In this document: one piece after another, positions 44,591 through 53,804 of the stretch | Position numbering within the stretch: position 1 is the stretch's first letter | Layout: each line of letters starts with the position of its first letter | From: Polycladomyces abyssicola | GTDB lineage: Bacteria; Bacillota; Bacilli; Thermoactinomycetales; JIR-001 | Reading direction: 5' to 3' | NCBI RefSeq assembly: GCF_018326425.1 | Contig: NZ_AP024601.1 | Span: 1,848,001-1,912,000 of the forward strand | DNA: 64,000 nucleotides | The notes under the pieces: generated by a model | The model's database searches: none | The model's input: only the letters and a program-made list of their open reading frames with translations | Told to the model about the DNA's origin: nothing | Translations under genes and position numbers: made by a program

Positions 44591-45133
44591 ATGAGATTGG
44601 TGGGGCACAATATCTATTTGCGATTTTTAAAGGATACAGATGTGGTTCCGTTGACAGAGATGCACCTTAGAAACCGAGAATTTTGGCAACGGTATACACC
44701 AGATAGAACTGAGGAGTTCTATACGGAGGCGTATCAGTTAAATCGAATCAGAACCAGTTTGGCGAAGATGAAAAGAGATGAGCAATACACGTTCGGCATT
44801 TTCCTCGTCGGTACTGATGAACTGATTGGCATCATTGAGTTGACTGAAGTGGTCCGTGGTCCTTTCCAATCATGTTGGCTAGGCTATTATTTAGATCACT
44901 CGCACAACGGACATGGCTATACTACTGAAGCCGTGCGCCTGGTCGTTGACTGTGCCTTTCAGGTTCTCAAGTTGCACAGAATTGAGGCAGGAGTCATGCC
45001 ACATAACATCGGGTCGATTCGAGTTTTGGAGAAGTCAGGATTCCATAAAGAGGGGCTTTCCAAAAAGAACGTGAAGATTAACGGGAGATGGGAAGATCAT
45101 TTACACTACGCGATCGTGAATCCGAATGATTGA
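44591..45133 (+). CDS. GNAT acetyltransferase, RimJ/RimL type
   Basis: 180 residues, ATG after AAGGGTGAGG. VGHNIYLRFLKDTDVVPLTE at the start, SCWLGYYLDHSHNGHGYTTE as the acetyl-CoA loop (G.GY.TEA form), and KLHRIEAGVMPHNIGSIRVL, LEKSGF as the final motif, all typical of RimJ-like N-terminal acetyltransferases that modify ribosomal proteins or other substrates. No partner gene is adjacent. Confidence 0.9.
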   Translation: MRLVGHNIYLRFLKDTDVVPLTEMHLRNREFWQRYTPDRTEEFYTEAYQLNRIRTSLAKMKRDEQYTFGIFLVGTDELIGIIELTEVVRGPFQSCWLGYYLDHSHNGHGYTTEAVRLVVDCAFQVLKLHRIEAGVMPHNIGSIRVLEKSGFHKEGLSKKNVKINGRWEDHLHYAIVNPND

Positions 45134-45554
45134 GAATGATCAGTGCGCGCAATTTTCCAATAAAGGTAGCCATTTACCAATATTTCGTTTTTTCGCCTAG
45201 TGATAGCTTGACCGGTATTACTCCTATTAGGTAAAAGCTTAAGATATTCCTTGATTTGCTCTTAACAAATCAATCTGGATCATACTCGCTTTCCTATACT
45301 TGTGTTCATTCTGTTGATGCAATCGTTATATGACATGGTTTACGTTTTGCAAGTTTTCATCATCATCTGCTTGTCTGGGGGATCCTTTCATGGTCGATGT
45401 GGTGAACGTTCATAGCCGGTTCCAAGACCCGCGTTTCAGGTACATCTGACATAGATAATGGTCCTTGCATATACCGCTTTCCTTGTTTTCCTCCATGATG
45501 GACTGGTTAGATGGAATGCTTTTTTCCCCAATCCTCACTACCAACCCGCGCCTG
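45134..45554. other. intergenic, no recognisable gene
   Basis: No coding frame with start signals. It leads into a degenerate copy of the comM 3' end. Confidence 0.3.
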
Positions 45555-45676
45555 TCCCAAAATTTCCGATTAACAACCAGTACTGTATCCCGCCAAATTG
45601 GCAATGGTGCAGTTCACTTTGAGTATGCGATCGTGAGCACGGTACTGAGTCCCAACGTGTCGAAGGATTGTTAAAG
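45555..45676 (-). pseudogene. degenerate fragment of the comM 3' end
   Basis: The minus strand carries QSFDTLGLS, then TIAYSK and RKFW in shifting frames. It aligns with 46609-46770, the last about 50 codons of comM, with a deletion of about 35 bp that encode the GNEKIQAVHVAEA segment. An ectopic partial duplicate about 1 kb from its source. Confidence 0.75.
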
Positions 45677-46063
45677 ATCAACTGTGGTCCTGTTTTCGGT
45701 CTTTTCGTTTTCCTAGGTGCTTGTATGGCCACTATCGGGACAACCGATTGACCACCGGGATAAGTGGAAAAGAATGTCACAAACGAACGGCATAGATAAC
45801 ACTCCGTTCTGACATGAAAACGAGGTATATACGAATAGAAAAAAACGCATTTTTACCCTTAAAACCTCAGATAGGTTTTACCCATGACCAATAAAATTAT
45901 TTGGACCTGCAACATAGCGGATCTGTTTCATAATTATTAAGTCGAGAGTGGGATATTCGATTGACGGATAGTTGATTAACTCGTTGGACAGTTAATAATC
46001 TCCGTTATGTTCTTTTGTTAGTCCTGGGTACGGCCTGACAAAACCTAAACGGAGGTTGTAACA

Positions 46064-46272
46064 ATGGATGATTTCAAAAAAGAACTTAAAAGTTGAGTGT
46101 TGACGAGTTCAAGCAGGGTGAGGTGACGCCTTGGGAATATCATGACCAGTACGATGCTACTCTGGCCCAACGATGCGGTGGCTGTTTCCGATGCGGTGGC
46201 TGTTTCCGATGCGGTGGTTATTCCGGCTGCAGTGGTTGTTTCCAGTGCTTCCAGTGCTTTTCATGCTTCTAA
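46064..46272 (+). pseudogene. Cys-rich RiPP precursor (heterocycloanthracin/sonorensin-like), one-base frameshift
   Basis: ATG 46064, 8 nt after GGAGG, reads MDDFKKELKS and meets TGA at 46094. Adding one base to the AAAAG run at 46088-46092 gives MDDFKKELKKLSVDEFKQGE, then VTPWEYHDQYDATLAQ, then a core RCGGCFRCGGCFRCGGYSGC, SGCFQCFQCFSCF and stop at 46270. The charged leader with VTPWEY followed by a CGGCFR-repeat core is the architecture of heterocycloanthracin/sonorensin TOMM precursors, whose Cys residues become thiazoles. No cyclodehydratase gene is in the window. It may be a pseudogene, a sequencing error or a recoded gene. Confidence 0.68.
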
Positions 46273-46603
46273 TGCTCCGGTGAGGAAGAAATCACTGTTA
46301 TTACACGACCAAATGGGCCCTCACCTTCATTTAGAATCAACCGGATAACTTTTAAGTACTCACCAATTCTGATGTACAAACGTGTTCTGAGATCAGGTTG
46401 TGGCGTGATCTTACCGTCCTGGTCGTACTTGATCCACGCTGTTCACCTTCATCTAAATCGCCATCATTGGAAGAAGTTCTACAATGATATTATTGTAAAA
46501 AATTGATAATACAAAAATCCGGATTATCAAAAAGTGATCTATTGACAAACCCAGCGTGATTCCGCTGGGTTTATTACATGTACCCCTTCCTTATCGAAAC
46601 GTA
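46137..46603. repeat. 18-bp tandem repeat in the Cys-rich core; rest of 46273-46603 empty
   Basis: CGATGCGGTGGCTGTTTC occurs twice in tandem (about 46174-46209), followed by a diverged third unit. Past the stop there is a weak GGTGAGG/CCCTCACC pairing and no further gene before comM. Confidence 0.6.
46547..46572. terminator. hairpin downstream of comM
   Basis: AAACCCAGCG and CGCTGGGTTT form a perfect 10-bp stem with a 6-nt loop, the same arms as the terminator at 41142-41170. T-tracts are short on both strands. Confidence 0.55.
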
Positions 46604-48130
46604 CTATTCCCAAAATTTCCGATCCAACGATCGGTACTGGATTGCCTCAGCCACATGAACGGCCTGGATTTTCTCATTTCCCGCCAAATCGGCAATGGTA
46701 CGAGCCACCTTGAGTATACGATCGTGAGCACGGGCACTGAGTCCCAACGTATCGAAAGATTGTTGAAGCAATAAACGGGATTCGCGGTTCAGCTCGCAAT
46801 GACGGCGAATCCATGACGGGGGCATGGCGGCGTTGTAACGGATCGATGTACCGCTAAATCGTTCCCGTTGAACGGCATGGGCGTATTCAACGCGTTCCCG
46901 AATCGCTTCAGACGACTCACCTTGTTCAGCAGCGGACAGTGTCTGGTAATCGACACGTGGTACCTCCACATGGATATCGATGCGATCCAACAGCGGACCT
47001 GAAATTTTGGAGCGATAACGACGGATCTGATGCGGTGTACAGGTACAGGCACGATCTTCCTCGTAACCAAAGAACCCGCACGGACAGGGATTCATTGAAG
47101 AGATCAGCATGAATTCGGCAGGATACGTGAGTACGGCACGAGCCCGCCCCAGGGTCACTTCCCGATCCTCCAGCGGCTGCCGAAGCACTTCCAATGCGCT
47201 TTTGGAAAACTCGGGCATCTCATCCAAAAACAATACACCCCTATGCGCCAAACACACTTCGCCAGGTTTCGGAATTGCACCGCCGCCAATCAGTCCGGCT
47301 TGGGAAATGGTATGATGGGGTGAACGAAACGGTCGCCACCGATCCAAGCGAGGATGTCCCGCAAACAAACCGGCAATACTGCGGATTTTTGTGACCTCCA
47401 ATGCTTCATCCACATCCATTAACGGCAGAATGGAAGGAATGCGCCGGGCCAGCATCGTTTTGCCCGAACCAGGCGGACCGATCAACAACAGGTTGTGCAT
47501 GCCGGCCGCCGCTACTTCCATCGCTCGTTTCACATGCTTTTGCCCACGGACGTCGGCGAAGTCTTCCCAGGCGGGATCACCTTCCTCTGCTGATGGGACG
47601 ATCGGGTTTTCCGGCAGATCTTCACCCCGCAGGACAGCCGCCGCTTGTGACAATGATGCGACGGGGACGATGTCGATCCCCTCGACCAACATCGCTTCCG
47701 TCGCATTCTCCCGCGCGACGATCACCCGTCGAAATCCTCGGTCCTTGCCGGCGATCACCATGGGCAGCACACCTGTGATCGGTCGAATCGAACCATCCAA
47801 AGCCAATTCACCCAACATCAATGAATCCGTTGCCGCGTCCGACGGCAACTGGCCACTGGCGATCATCACCCCCAGCGCAATGGCCAGATCGAACCCTGAT
47901 CCTTCCTTTTTCAAATCAGCGGGTGCAAGATTTGTCGTGATCCGTTGCAACGGGAACTGCGCCCCGCTGTTTTTTACTGCGGCCCGGACGCGATCACGCG
48001 ATTCACGAACTGCTGAATCGGGAAGTCCAACGATATCGAATGTTGGCAAACCATTACTGATGTCCACTTCCACTTCCACAACGTACCCGTCAATACCGAC
48101 AACCGTGCAACTGTAAAGTTTGGCGTACAT
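46604..48130 (-). CDS. comM: ComM/YifB-like AAA+ Mg-chelatase-type ATPase
   Basis: 508 residues from ATG 48130, placed after GGAGG; a TTG 12 bp upstream is on that site. N-terminal Lon-protease-like S5 domain (VEVDISNGLPTFDIVGLPDS), then the ATPase with Walker A LIGPPGSGKTMLARRIPSIL, Walker B region GVLFLDEMPEF, and a C-terminal HTH-like Mg_chelatase_C (RAHDRILKVARTIADL). ComM is a hexameric helicase that promotes branch migration during natural transformation in Gram-negative bacteria; in Bacillales the role is inferred. dprA is at the other end of the window. Confidence 0.92.
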   Translation of the reverse strand: MYAKLYSCTVVGIDGYVVEVEVDISNGLPTFDIVGLPDSAVRESRDRVRAAVKNSGAQFPLQRITTNLAPADLKKEGSGFDLAIALGVMIASGQLPSDAATDSLMLGELALDGSIRPITGVLPMVIAGKDRGFRRVIVARENATEAMLVEGIDIVPVASLSQAAAVLRGEDLPENPIVPSAEEGDPAWEDFADVRGQKHVKRAMEVAAAGMHNLLLIGPPGSGKTMLARRIPSILPLMDVDEALEVTKIRSIAGLFAGHPRLDRWRPFRSPHHTISQAGLIGGGAIPKPGEVCLAHRGVLFLDEMPEFSKSALEVLRQPLEDREVTLGRARAVLTYPAEFMLISSMNPCPCGFFGYEEDRACTCTPHQIRRYRSKISGPLLDRIDIHVEVPRVDYQTLSAAEQGESSEAIRERVEYAHAVQRERFSGTSIRYNAAMPPSWIRRHCELNRESRLLLQQSFDTLGLSARAHDRILKVARTIADLAGNEKIQAVHVAEAIQYRSLDRKFWE

Positions 48131-48413
48131 ACACTCCTCCAATAATAGAAAAAACTAGTCAAATATGGTATTCTTCGCAGCTGAAACAAAAAAGTCCTTC
48201 CCCTTTTACAGATTTCGTTATGAGTCATAAAGAAAATCGGGTATGTTTTGTGAAAACCGGATGAACCCAGCATGTGCCAACGTATGGTACACTAGTTTCT
48301 AGAAAGCCGTTTACAACGGATGATACGTCACGACAACCCGCTGACACCTGTCGTGGCAGCGTCTGTTCGCCTCGATGAAAAAGGAAATAGCATCCGAAGG
48401 AGGTACAGTGGGG

Positions 48414-48971
48414 ATGTTTTTCAAAATCAAGCATTGGTTCGGACCGGAACAAAAGGAGGAGTTGAGGGAGGCACACCGAAAGGCAACAAAATCGGAAGCT
48501 TCGGAAGATGCAGCTGCCGAAACACCCGAGAACGTTTGTTCCAACAACAATGCTGACCGCTATGCAGTACATATGGAGTTTTTCCTCTACAACCCCAAAA
48601 GCCAGGAACAAGCCACATACACCGAACAAGATATCCATCGTTACCCGATGATGGGTTTTACGTTACATTTTTTGAATCAGAAAACGCGCCAAAACCGTCC
48701 AGACTGGCTGACATGGTTGTTGGTCGGCTTGGAGAAGACACTGGAAACAATGAAGGTCTCCTATTATCAGATGGATGAAACGGAGCTGTACAGTTTGTTC
48801 ATCGACCTGAAGCTGTATCCGCAAACCGAAGTGAAAAAACTGATCTATCTGGTATTCCAGCAGTTGTACCAATGGTATGCCCAAGGGAACGATCAAGTCT
48901 CCGTCCGCGTTCACATTGGGGGAGACGAATTGTATCAGGAACTCTTGGCACATCATCTGGAAGCCGTGTGA
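48414..48971 (+). CDS. hypothetical cytoplasmic protein
   Basis: 185 residues from ATG 48414, preceded by GAAGGAGG. An acidic Ala/Glu-rich linker (EASEDAAAETPEN) separates a short N-terminus from a compact C-terminal domain (MEFFLYNPKSQEQATYTEQD to the end). No membrane segment or known motif. It is transcribed divergently from comM. I do not recognise a family. Confidence 0.7.
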   Translation: MFFKIKHWFGPEQKEELREAHRKATKSEASEDAAAETPENVCSNNNADRYAVHMEFFLYNPKSQEQATYTEQDIHRYPMMGFTLHFLNQKTRQNRPDWLTWLLVGLEKTLETMKVSYYQMDETELYSLFIDLKLYPQTEVKKLIYLVFQQLYQWYAQGNDQVSVRVHIGGDELYQELLAHHLEAV

Positions 48972-48976
48972 ACAAA

Positions 48977-49014
48977 CAAGCGCTTGGGGGATGGTGCTTT
49001 CCTCCAAGCGCTTG
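48977..49014. terminator. hairpin between convergent genes
   Basis: ACAAGCGCTTGG and CCAAGCGCTTGT form a perfect 12-bp stem. Only a short T-tract follows. It could serve the hypothetical gene and yraN. Confidence 0.6.
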
Positions 49015-49019
49015 TCGTT

Positions 49020-49394
49020 TCAAAAGGCTCCTTCCACATGATCGATCCGAGCAGGTCGATTCCCATCCGTTAACAAGATGGAGATGACATCAAATCGAAT
49101 GGAAAGATGGTGCCATCCCTGAGCTTGCACGTAATGCAAACCCAGTTTGCGTACTTGCTGCTGTTTGCGGGCATTGATCGACTCCAATCCATAACCGAAC
49201 CGCGTGCTACGGGTGGTCCGTACTTCCACAATCACCAACTGGCTCCCGTACCGGGCGATCACATCCAATTCACCCATGCGGGTACGCCAGTTGGTCTCCA
49301 CGATTTCCCACCCTTTCTCGCGTAAATAGCGGCAAGCGATGGCTTCCCCCGTCCTCCCGACCTGGCGTCGGTCATCCGGTTTCCGTCTTTTCAT
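49020..49394 (-). CDS. yraN: YraN family nuclease-like protein
   Basis: 125 residues from ATG 49394, 4 bp after the rnhB stop. UPF0102 features: RQVGRTGEAIACRYLREKGW, then ETNWRTRMGELDVIARYGSQ, LVIVEVRTTRS (Holliday-junction-resolvase-like fold with E, D, E-x-K-like site, here VEVR). Positions and order (rbgA-rnhB-yraN) are the standard Bacillales arrangement (ylqF-rnhB-ylqG/ylqH region). Exact role unknown. Confidence 0.88.
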   Translation of the reverse strand: MKRRKPDDRRQVGRTGEAIACRYLREKGWEIVETNWRTRMGELDVIARYGSQLVIVEVRTTRSTRFGYGLESINARKQQQVRKLGLHYVQAQGWHHLSIRFDVISILLTDGNRPARIDHVEGAF

Positions 49395-49398
49395 CACT

Positions 49399-50202
49399 TC
49401 ACCCCGTCGACCGGGTGGTCCGTTCCACTTTTTGCGCCATCTCGCGAATCGGTGCGAAACTGCGCCGGTGCAATGGGCACGGCCCCCACTCGGCCAGTGC
49501 CGCCAAATGTTCCGGTGTTGCATACCCCATATGTTTCTCAAATCCGTATTGCGGATAGTGTGCCGCTTGCTCGATCATCCACTGATCCCGCACCGTCTTG
49601 GCGATGACCGAAGCGGCGGCGATGGAGTGGGAGAGTTGATCCCCTTTGATGATGGCGTGTTGCGGAATCGGCAGTTCGGGTACTTTCACCGCGTCGACCA
49701 GCAACTGCTCGGGATGGACGGACAAATTGTTGACAGCCCGACGCATGGCCTCGTATGTAGCCTGTAAAATGTTGTATGTATCGATGAAATCCGTATCCAC
49801 GATCCCGATCCCGATGGCCACGGCATGATTTTCGATCCGTTTCCGCAGTGTCGCCCGTTCTTCTGCCGACAGTTGCTTGGAATCGTTGAGCCCGGTCGGA
49901 TCAAAGTCTTCCGGTAAAATGACGGCAGCGGCAACCACCGGTCCGGCCAACGGTCCTCTTCCCGCTTCGTCGATCCCCGCAATCAGTCGACATCCCTTCT
50001 CCCGAAACATCCGCTCAAACCGCCACATTTCCTCCAGACGTGCCGCTTCCTTACGCTCCTGTTCCCGCTTGCGCAAATAGGAGGCCACCAGTTTTTGCAC
50101 ACCGACCCGCTCATCCTGCTTCAGTTGTGCCAAAAAACTATCAGTAACCTCCCCCTGTTCCAAACGCTTCTTAATGGACTGAATCGTTTCCGGGACTCTC
50201 AT
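49399..50202 (-). CDS. rnhB: Ribonuclease HII
   Basis: About 267 residues from ATG 50202; an earlier ATG at 50235 has no ribosome site. It cleaves RNA of RNA-DNA hybrids and removes misincorporated ribonucleotides. The core begins RLIAGIDEAGRGPLAGPVVA (the DEAGRG metal motif), followed by NDSKQLSAEER, LLVDAVKVP and SIAAASVIAKTVRD. A roughly 80-residue N-terminal extension is typical of Bacillus RnhB. It overlaps the 3' end of rbgA. Confidence 0.95.
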   Translation of the reverse strand: MRVPETIQSIKKRLEQGEVTDSFLAQLKQDERVGVQKLVASYLRKREQERKEAARLEEMWRFERMFREKGCRLIAGIDEAGRGPLAGPVVAAAVILPEDFDPTGLNDSKQLSAEERATLRKRIENHAVAIGIGIVDTDFIDTYNILQATYEAMRRAVNNLSVHPEQLLVDAVKVPELPIPQHAIIKGDQLSHSIAAASVIAKTVRDQWMIEQAAHYPQYGFEKHMGYATPEHLAALAEWGPCPLHRRSFAPIREMAQKVERTTRSTG

Positions 50203-51079
50203 GCGCCGATGATTCACCTTCTTTCTGCCAATCATCCGGGGTTTCCAGGGAGATGCGACCGATGCGCCCGGAGCGAATCTCGTGGACCACCAGTTCCGCA
50301 GCCTTCTCCAAATCCACTTCCCCGCCCTTTCGCATACATCCCCGGCGTCGTCCCACTTCTTCCAACATCCATGCGCCTTCCTGCACTTCGCCCGGCGAAA
50401 TCCCGTAACGCTCCTTCAACAGATCCGGGTAGCGGTTTACCATATATTGCAAAGCGAAAGCCGCAACCTCTTCCAACGGCAGGATTTCCTCCCGAATTGC
50501 CCCGCTGGCGGCCAGCCGCAACCCCACCTGTTGATCCTCAAACTTGGGCCACAAAATCCCCGGGGTATCCAGCAACTCCAAGGTGTTGCCGATTCTGATC
50601 CACTGCTGTCCCTTCGTCACCCCCGGACGATCGCCGGTTTGCGCCGCATTTCGCTTAGCCAGCCGATTGATCAGTGTCGATTTGCCCACATTGGGGATGC
50701 CCAGGATCATGGCACGGATGCGGCGGGTTCGGATGCCTTTGCGAGCCAATGCCGCAAATTTCTCCGCCAAAAGCGCCTCACACCGCTTGGGGATTTGCGC
50801 CACTCCTTTTCCGGTCGTTGCATCCACCGGCAATACATCCAACCCCAACCGGTTGAAGTGACTCACCCATGCTTCTGTGGCTGCCGGATCAGCCAAGTCG
50901 GTCTTGGTCAATAGTACCAGCCGCGGCTTTTTCCCGACCAACCGATCGATCAGAGGATTGCGGCTGGACATCGGCAGACGGGCGTCCAACAACTCCAACA
51001 CCACATCCACCATTTTCATCTTTTCTTCGACCTGGCGTTTCGCCTTAGCCATATGGCCGGGAAACCACTGAATCACCAT
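50171..51079 (-). CDS. rbgA: Ribosome biogenesis GTPase RbgA (YlqF)
   Basis: 302 residues. Circularly permuted GTPase: G4 motif TKTDLAD precedes G1 GIPNVGKST and G3 DTPGIL. It starts MVIQWFPGHMAKAKRQVEEK, the family hallmark. It acts in the last step of 50S subunit assembly. Its stop codon overlaps the rnhB start region, so they are coupled. The gene lies 16 bp after lepB. Confidence 0.96.
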   Translation of the reverse strand: MVIQWFPGHMAKAKRQVEEKMKMVDVVLELLDARLPMSSRNPLIDRLVGKKPRLVLLTKTDLADPAATEAWVSHFNRLGLDVLPVDATTGKGVAQIPKRCEALLAEKFAALARKGIRTRRIRAMILGIPNVGKSTLINRLAKRNAAQTGDRPGVTKGQQWIRIGNTLELLDTPGILWPKFEDQQVGLRLAASGAIREEILPLEEVAAFALQYMVNRYPDLLKERYGISPGEVQEGAWMLEEVGRRRGCMRKGGEVDLEKAAELVVHEIRSGRIGRISLETPDDWQKEGESSAHESPGNDSVH

Positions 51080-51094
51080 GTAACCACACCTTTT

Positions 51095-51634
51095 CTACCA
51101 CAACACACGAAAATCGTTGAGCGGCCAGAAGACGATATCCGCCCTTCCTACAATCTTGTCCACCGGGATCGGCCCCAATTCCCTACTGTCGCTACTGTTC
51201 ATGCGGTTGTCTCCCATGACGAACACATAACCCTTGGGGACTTTTTGCAGTTTGATATCATCCGTGCGTGTCGCCACGTACGGTTCGTTGATACTGCGAC
51301 CGTTGACCCGCACGACGTTGTTTTGTGCTTCGATGTAGTCGTTTTCAACTGCGATGACCCGCTTGATGTAATCTTTGTGACCGGGGGCTTCAAATACGAT
51401 GACTTCCCCACGTTTGGGCATACGGTACTGGTAGACGAGTTTGTTGACCAACACGAAATCGCCGTCATGCAATGTGTTCATCATGGACGGGCCGGAAACG
51501 TTGAACGGTTCAAAGATGAAATAACGGATAATCAGCGCCAGGACCACCGCGATGACCAACGCCTGCAACCATTCCCATGCTTCATTTTTTCCTCGCCTTT
51601 TGTGCCTGGCGGATCGTGAGGGTAACTGATTCAT
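51095..51634 (-). CDS. lepB: Signal peptidase I
   Basis: 179 residues with a single N-terminal membrane segment (about 22-42), as in Sip-type peptidases. Catalytic Ser in FNVSGPSMMNTLHDGD, catalytic Lys in KDYIKRVIAVENDY, and the MGDNRMNSSDSRELGP box. It cleaves signal peptides of exported proteins on the outer membrane face. It starts 134 bp after rplS, separated by a hairpin, and precedes rbgA. Confidence 0.95.
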   Translation of the reverse strand: MNQLPSRSARHKRRGKNEAWEWLQALVIAVVLALIIRYFIFEPFNVSGPSMMNTLHDGDFVLVNKLVYQYRMPKRGEVIVFEAPGHKDYIKRVIAVENDYIEAQNNVVRVNGRSINEPYVATRTDDIKLQKVPKGYVFVMGDNRMNSSDSRELGPIPVDKIVGRADIVFWPLNDFRVLW

Positions 51635-51730
51635 GAAGCTCCTCCTGCCTTGCGATCACAAACAAAATCCGAACTTGTGCAGAATAACGGGCGACTCGGA
51701 ACTAATGAATTTTCAGTATATATGCGGGAA

Positions 51731-51757
51731 AAGGGCTTGAAATGCCAAGCCCTTACG
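51731..51757 (-). terminator. hairpin between rplS and lepB
   Basis: AAGGGCTTG and CAAGCCCTT pair perfectly with a 6-nt loop; on the minus strand TTTT follows. Likely partial terminator after rplS. Confidence 0.6.
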
Positions 51758-51768
51758 CCACCATTCGA

Positions 51769-52116
51769 TCAAGAATGGATTTCTTTGATTCGTGCTGCTT
51801 TGCCGCGGAGCTTCCGGAGATAGAACAGCTTCGCACGACGCACTTTCCCGCGCCGAACCACTTCGATTTTCTCAATCCGCGGAGAGTGCAGCGGGAAGGT
51901 CCGTTCCACACCTACGCCATAGGAAACTTTGCGGACAGTGAAGGTCTCGGAGATTCCGCCGCCACGGCGTTGAATCACCACGCCTTCGAACACCTGTACC
52001 CGCTCCCGTTGCCCCTCGATCACTTTGACGTGCACACGCAACGTGTCACCGGGGCGGAATTCCGGGATGTCTTGCCGTTTTTGGCTTTCGGTCACTTTTT
52101 GAATCAACGGATGCAT
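51769..52116 (-). CDS. rplS: 50S ribosomal protein L19
   Basis: 115 residues from ATG 52116 with [50 protein letters not shown] and the C-terminal [20 protein letters not shown] are diagnostic of L19. It lies after trmD in the standard order and has its own promoter. Confidence 0.97.
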   Translation of the reverse strand: MHPLIQKVTESQKRQDIPEFRPGDTLRVHVKVIEGQRERVQVFEGVVIQRRGGGISETFTVRKVSYGVGVERTFPLHSPRIEKIEVVRRGKVRRAKLFYLRKLRGKAARIKEIHS

Positions 52117-52201
52117 CGTTTTCACTCCTTTCCTTTCCACTTCCAAACCCGTATCTCAAGTGATCCCGATTTGCCGCACGAAAAGGGAAAACACGGGAAA
52201 T

Positions 52202-52231
52202 ATTGTACCACAATGGGGATCAGTTGCACAA
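52202..52231 (-). promoter_or_regulatory. promoter for rplS
   Basis: TTGTGC and TACAAT at 18-bp spacing on the minus strand, just after the trmD stop and 85 bp before rplS. Confidence 0.6.
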
Positions 52232-52240
52232 ACCGACGGC

Positions 52241-52990
52241 TTACTCACCGGAACCTTCCTCCAGTTTTCGCAGAAACGCCCGGTCTTCCTCAGTCAGCCG
52301 GGCGGTCCGGAGCAGATCCGGTCTGCGCTCCCAGGTACGTCTGAGCGCTTCCTGCCGGCGCCAGCGTTCGATATTTTGGTGATGGCCAGACAGCAGCACT
52401 TCCGGAACTTTCCACCCGCGAAATTCTGCGGGACGAGTGTACTGTGGATACTCGAGCAATCCGGTTGAGAACGAATCATCTTTGGCTGACGATTCGTTGC
52501 CCAAAACACCCGGTAACAGTCGGATAACGCTGTCCATTACCACCATGGCCGGCAGCTCGCCGCCGGTCAACACGAAATCGCCGATCGAGATTTCATCTGT
52601 CGCCAGGTGTTGGCGGATGCGCTCGTCGTAGCCTTCGTAATGGCCGCAGATCAAGATCAGACGACGGTGCTCAGCCAACGCCTCCGCCTTTTTCTGGGTG
52701 AAACGCTCCCCTTGCGGTGTCATCAGGATGATCGGCGGGCGCTCGGGTTCGTCCTGTAACAGGTGTTCCACCGCACGAAACAAGGGTTCAGGTTTCAGCA
52801 CCATCCCGCTCCCGCCGCCGTATGGCGTATCATCCACGGTGCGGTGTTTGTCCGTGCTGAATTCGCGGAAATCCACAACCGAGGTGGACACGATCCCTTT
52901 TTCATGGGCTTTTTTGACGATACTCGACGAAAGAAATCCGGTAAACATCTCCGGAAACAATGTCAGTACGTCGAAATGCAAACGAACCAC
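52241..52990 (-). CDS. trmD: tRNA (guanine-N1-)-methyltransferase
   Basis: 249 residues from a GTG that overlaps the rimM stop region. SPOUT methyltransferase that methylates G37 of t[38 protein letters not shown] and [20 protein letters not shown] (the knot with the SAM site) are all present. Part of rimM-trmD-rplS. Confidence 0.96.
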   Translation of the reverse strand: MVRLHFDVLTLFPEMFTGFLSSSIVKKAHEKGIVSTSVVDFREFSTDKHRTVDDTPYGGGSGMVLKPEPLFRAVEHLLQDEPERPPIILMTPQGERFTQKKAEALAEHRRLILICGHYEGYDERIRQHLATDEISIGDFVLTGGELPAMVVMDSVIRLLPGVLGNESSAKDDSFSTGLLEYPQYTRPAEFRGWKVPEVLLSGHHQNIERWRRQEALRRTWERRPDLLRTARLTEEDRAFLRKLEEGSGE

Positions 52991-52991
52991 G

Positions 52992-53516
52992 TCACGCCAG
53001 TCCTTCCATCCATTGAATCACCACTTGTTTCGATTCGGGGTCCACTTCCTTCACCACATCGTCGATATACGGGATCAAGATATCCTTGCCCCCGTCCGAC
53101 GGTGCCACCACCCACACGTCGTTGGCGGGCAACTGAAGAATTTCCCGCACTGTGCCGATGTGTCGTCCTTCCGTGGTCACCACCCGGCAACCAATGATTT
53201 CATGGAAATAAAATTCCCCTTCATCCAAATCCACGGCATCAGCGCGTTCCACCACCAGTTTTCCGCCCTTGTACGGTTCCGCCTGATTGATGTCGTCCCA
53301 TTCTCGGAACTTGACGATCACAACGCGCTTGTGGGGGCGGCTTTTTTCAACGGTGAGGGGAAGTGGTTCCCTCAGGTCGGGATGGGTGAGCAACAACCGG
53401 CTTCCCTGCGCGAATCGCACTTCCGGGAAATCGGTGTGAGGGTAGACGCGCACTTCCCCGCGAATACCATGTGTCGTCACCACTTGGCCGACCAACAAAT
53501 GAGTTTGTTCATTCAT
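52992..53516 (-). CDS. rimM: 16S rRNA processing protein RimM
   Basis: 174 residues from ATG 53516 ([20 protein letters not shown]). It helps mature the 30S head with S19. N-terminal RimM domain ([13 protein letters not shown]), and a C-terminal PRC-barrel ([35 protein letters not shown]). The frame is open 13 codons further upstream. In operon with rpsP, khpA and trmD. Confidence 0.95.
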   Translation of the reverse strand: MNEQTHLLVGQVVTTHGIRGEVRVYPHTDFPEVRFAQGSRLLLTHPDLREPLPLTVEKSRPHKRVVIVKFREWDDINQAEPYKGGKLVVERADAVDLDEGEFYFHEIIGCRVVTTEGRHIGTVREILQLPANDVWVVAPSDGGKDILIPYIDDVVKEVDPESKQVVIQWMEGLA

Positions 53517-53541
53517 GGATCGGGGTCCCCCCTGCGGAGTC

Positions 53542-53775
53542 TCAGACGATTTCAACCACGACGCGTTTGTCCGCTTTCACTGCGGCCGAACCGACCACCG
53601 TGCGCAACGCTTTGGCCACCCGCCCCTGCTTGCCGATCACTTTGCCCATATCGTCGGGCGCGACGGACAGTTGGTACACTATTGTGTTTTCCTTTACCTG
53701 CTCCGTCACCCGTACTTGGTCCGGGTGGTCCACCAACGCTTTGGCGATCAGCTCGATCAGCTCTTTCACTTCCAT
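53542..53775 (-). CDS. khpA: KhpA, KH-domain RNA-binding protein
   Basis: 77 residues, the usual size. The type II KH domain has the GxxG loop GKQG (in [19 protein letters not shown]). It binds RNA as a heterodimer with KhpB and affects cell wall and division gene expression in Firmicutes. It lies 29 bp after rpsP and 25 bp before rimM, as in Bacillus (ylqC). Confidence 0.94.
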   Translation of the reverse strand: MEVKELIELIAKALVDHPDQVRVTEQVKENTIVYQLSVAPDDMGKVIGKQGRVAKALRTVVGSAAVKADKRVVVEIV

Positions 53776-53804
53776 TCCCCCTTGGCTACACGAAAACGGG
53801 GTGC

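Noticed and set aside
45861..45879. TAAAACCT-AGGTTTTA hairpin as terminator
   Set aside because: Short weak stem with no gene upstream to terminate.
46142..46348. 68-codon Ala/Val/Ser-rich plus-strand frame
   Set aside because: It is the alternate-frame shadow of the Cys-rich peptide repeats; no ribosome site of its own.
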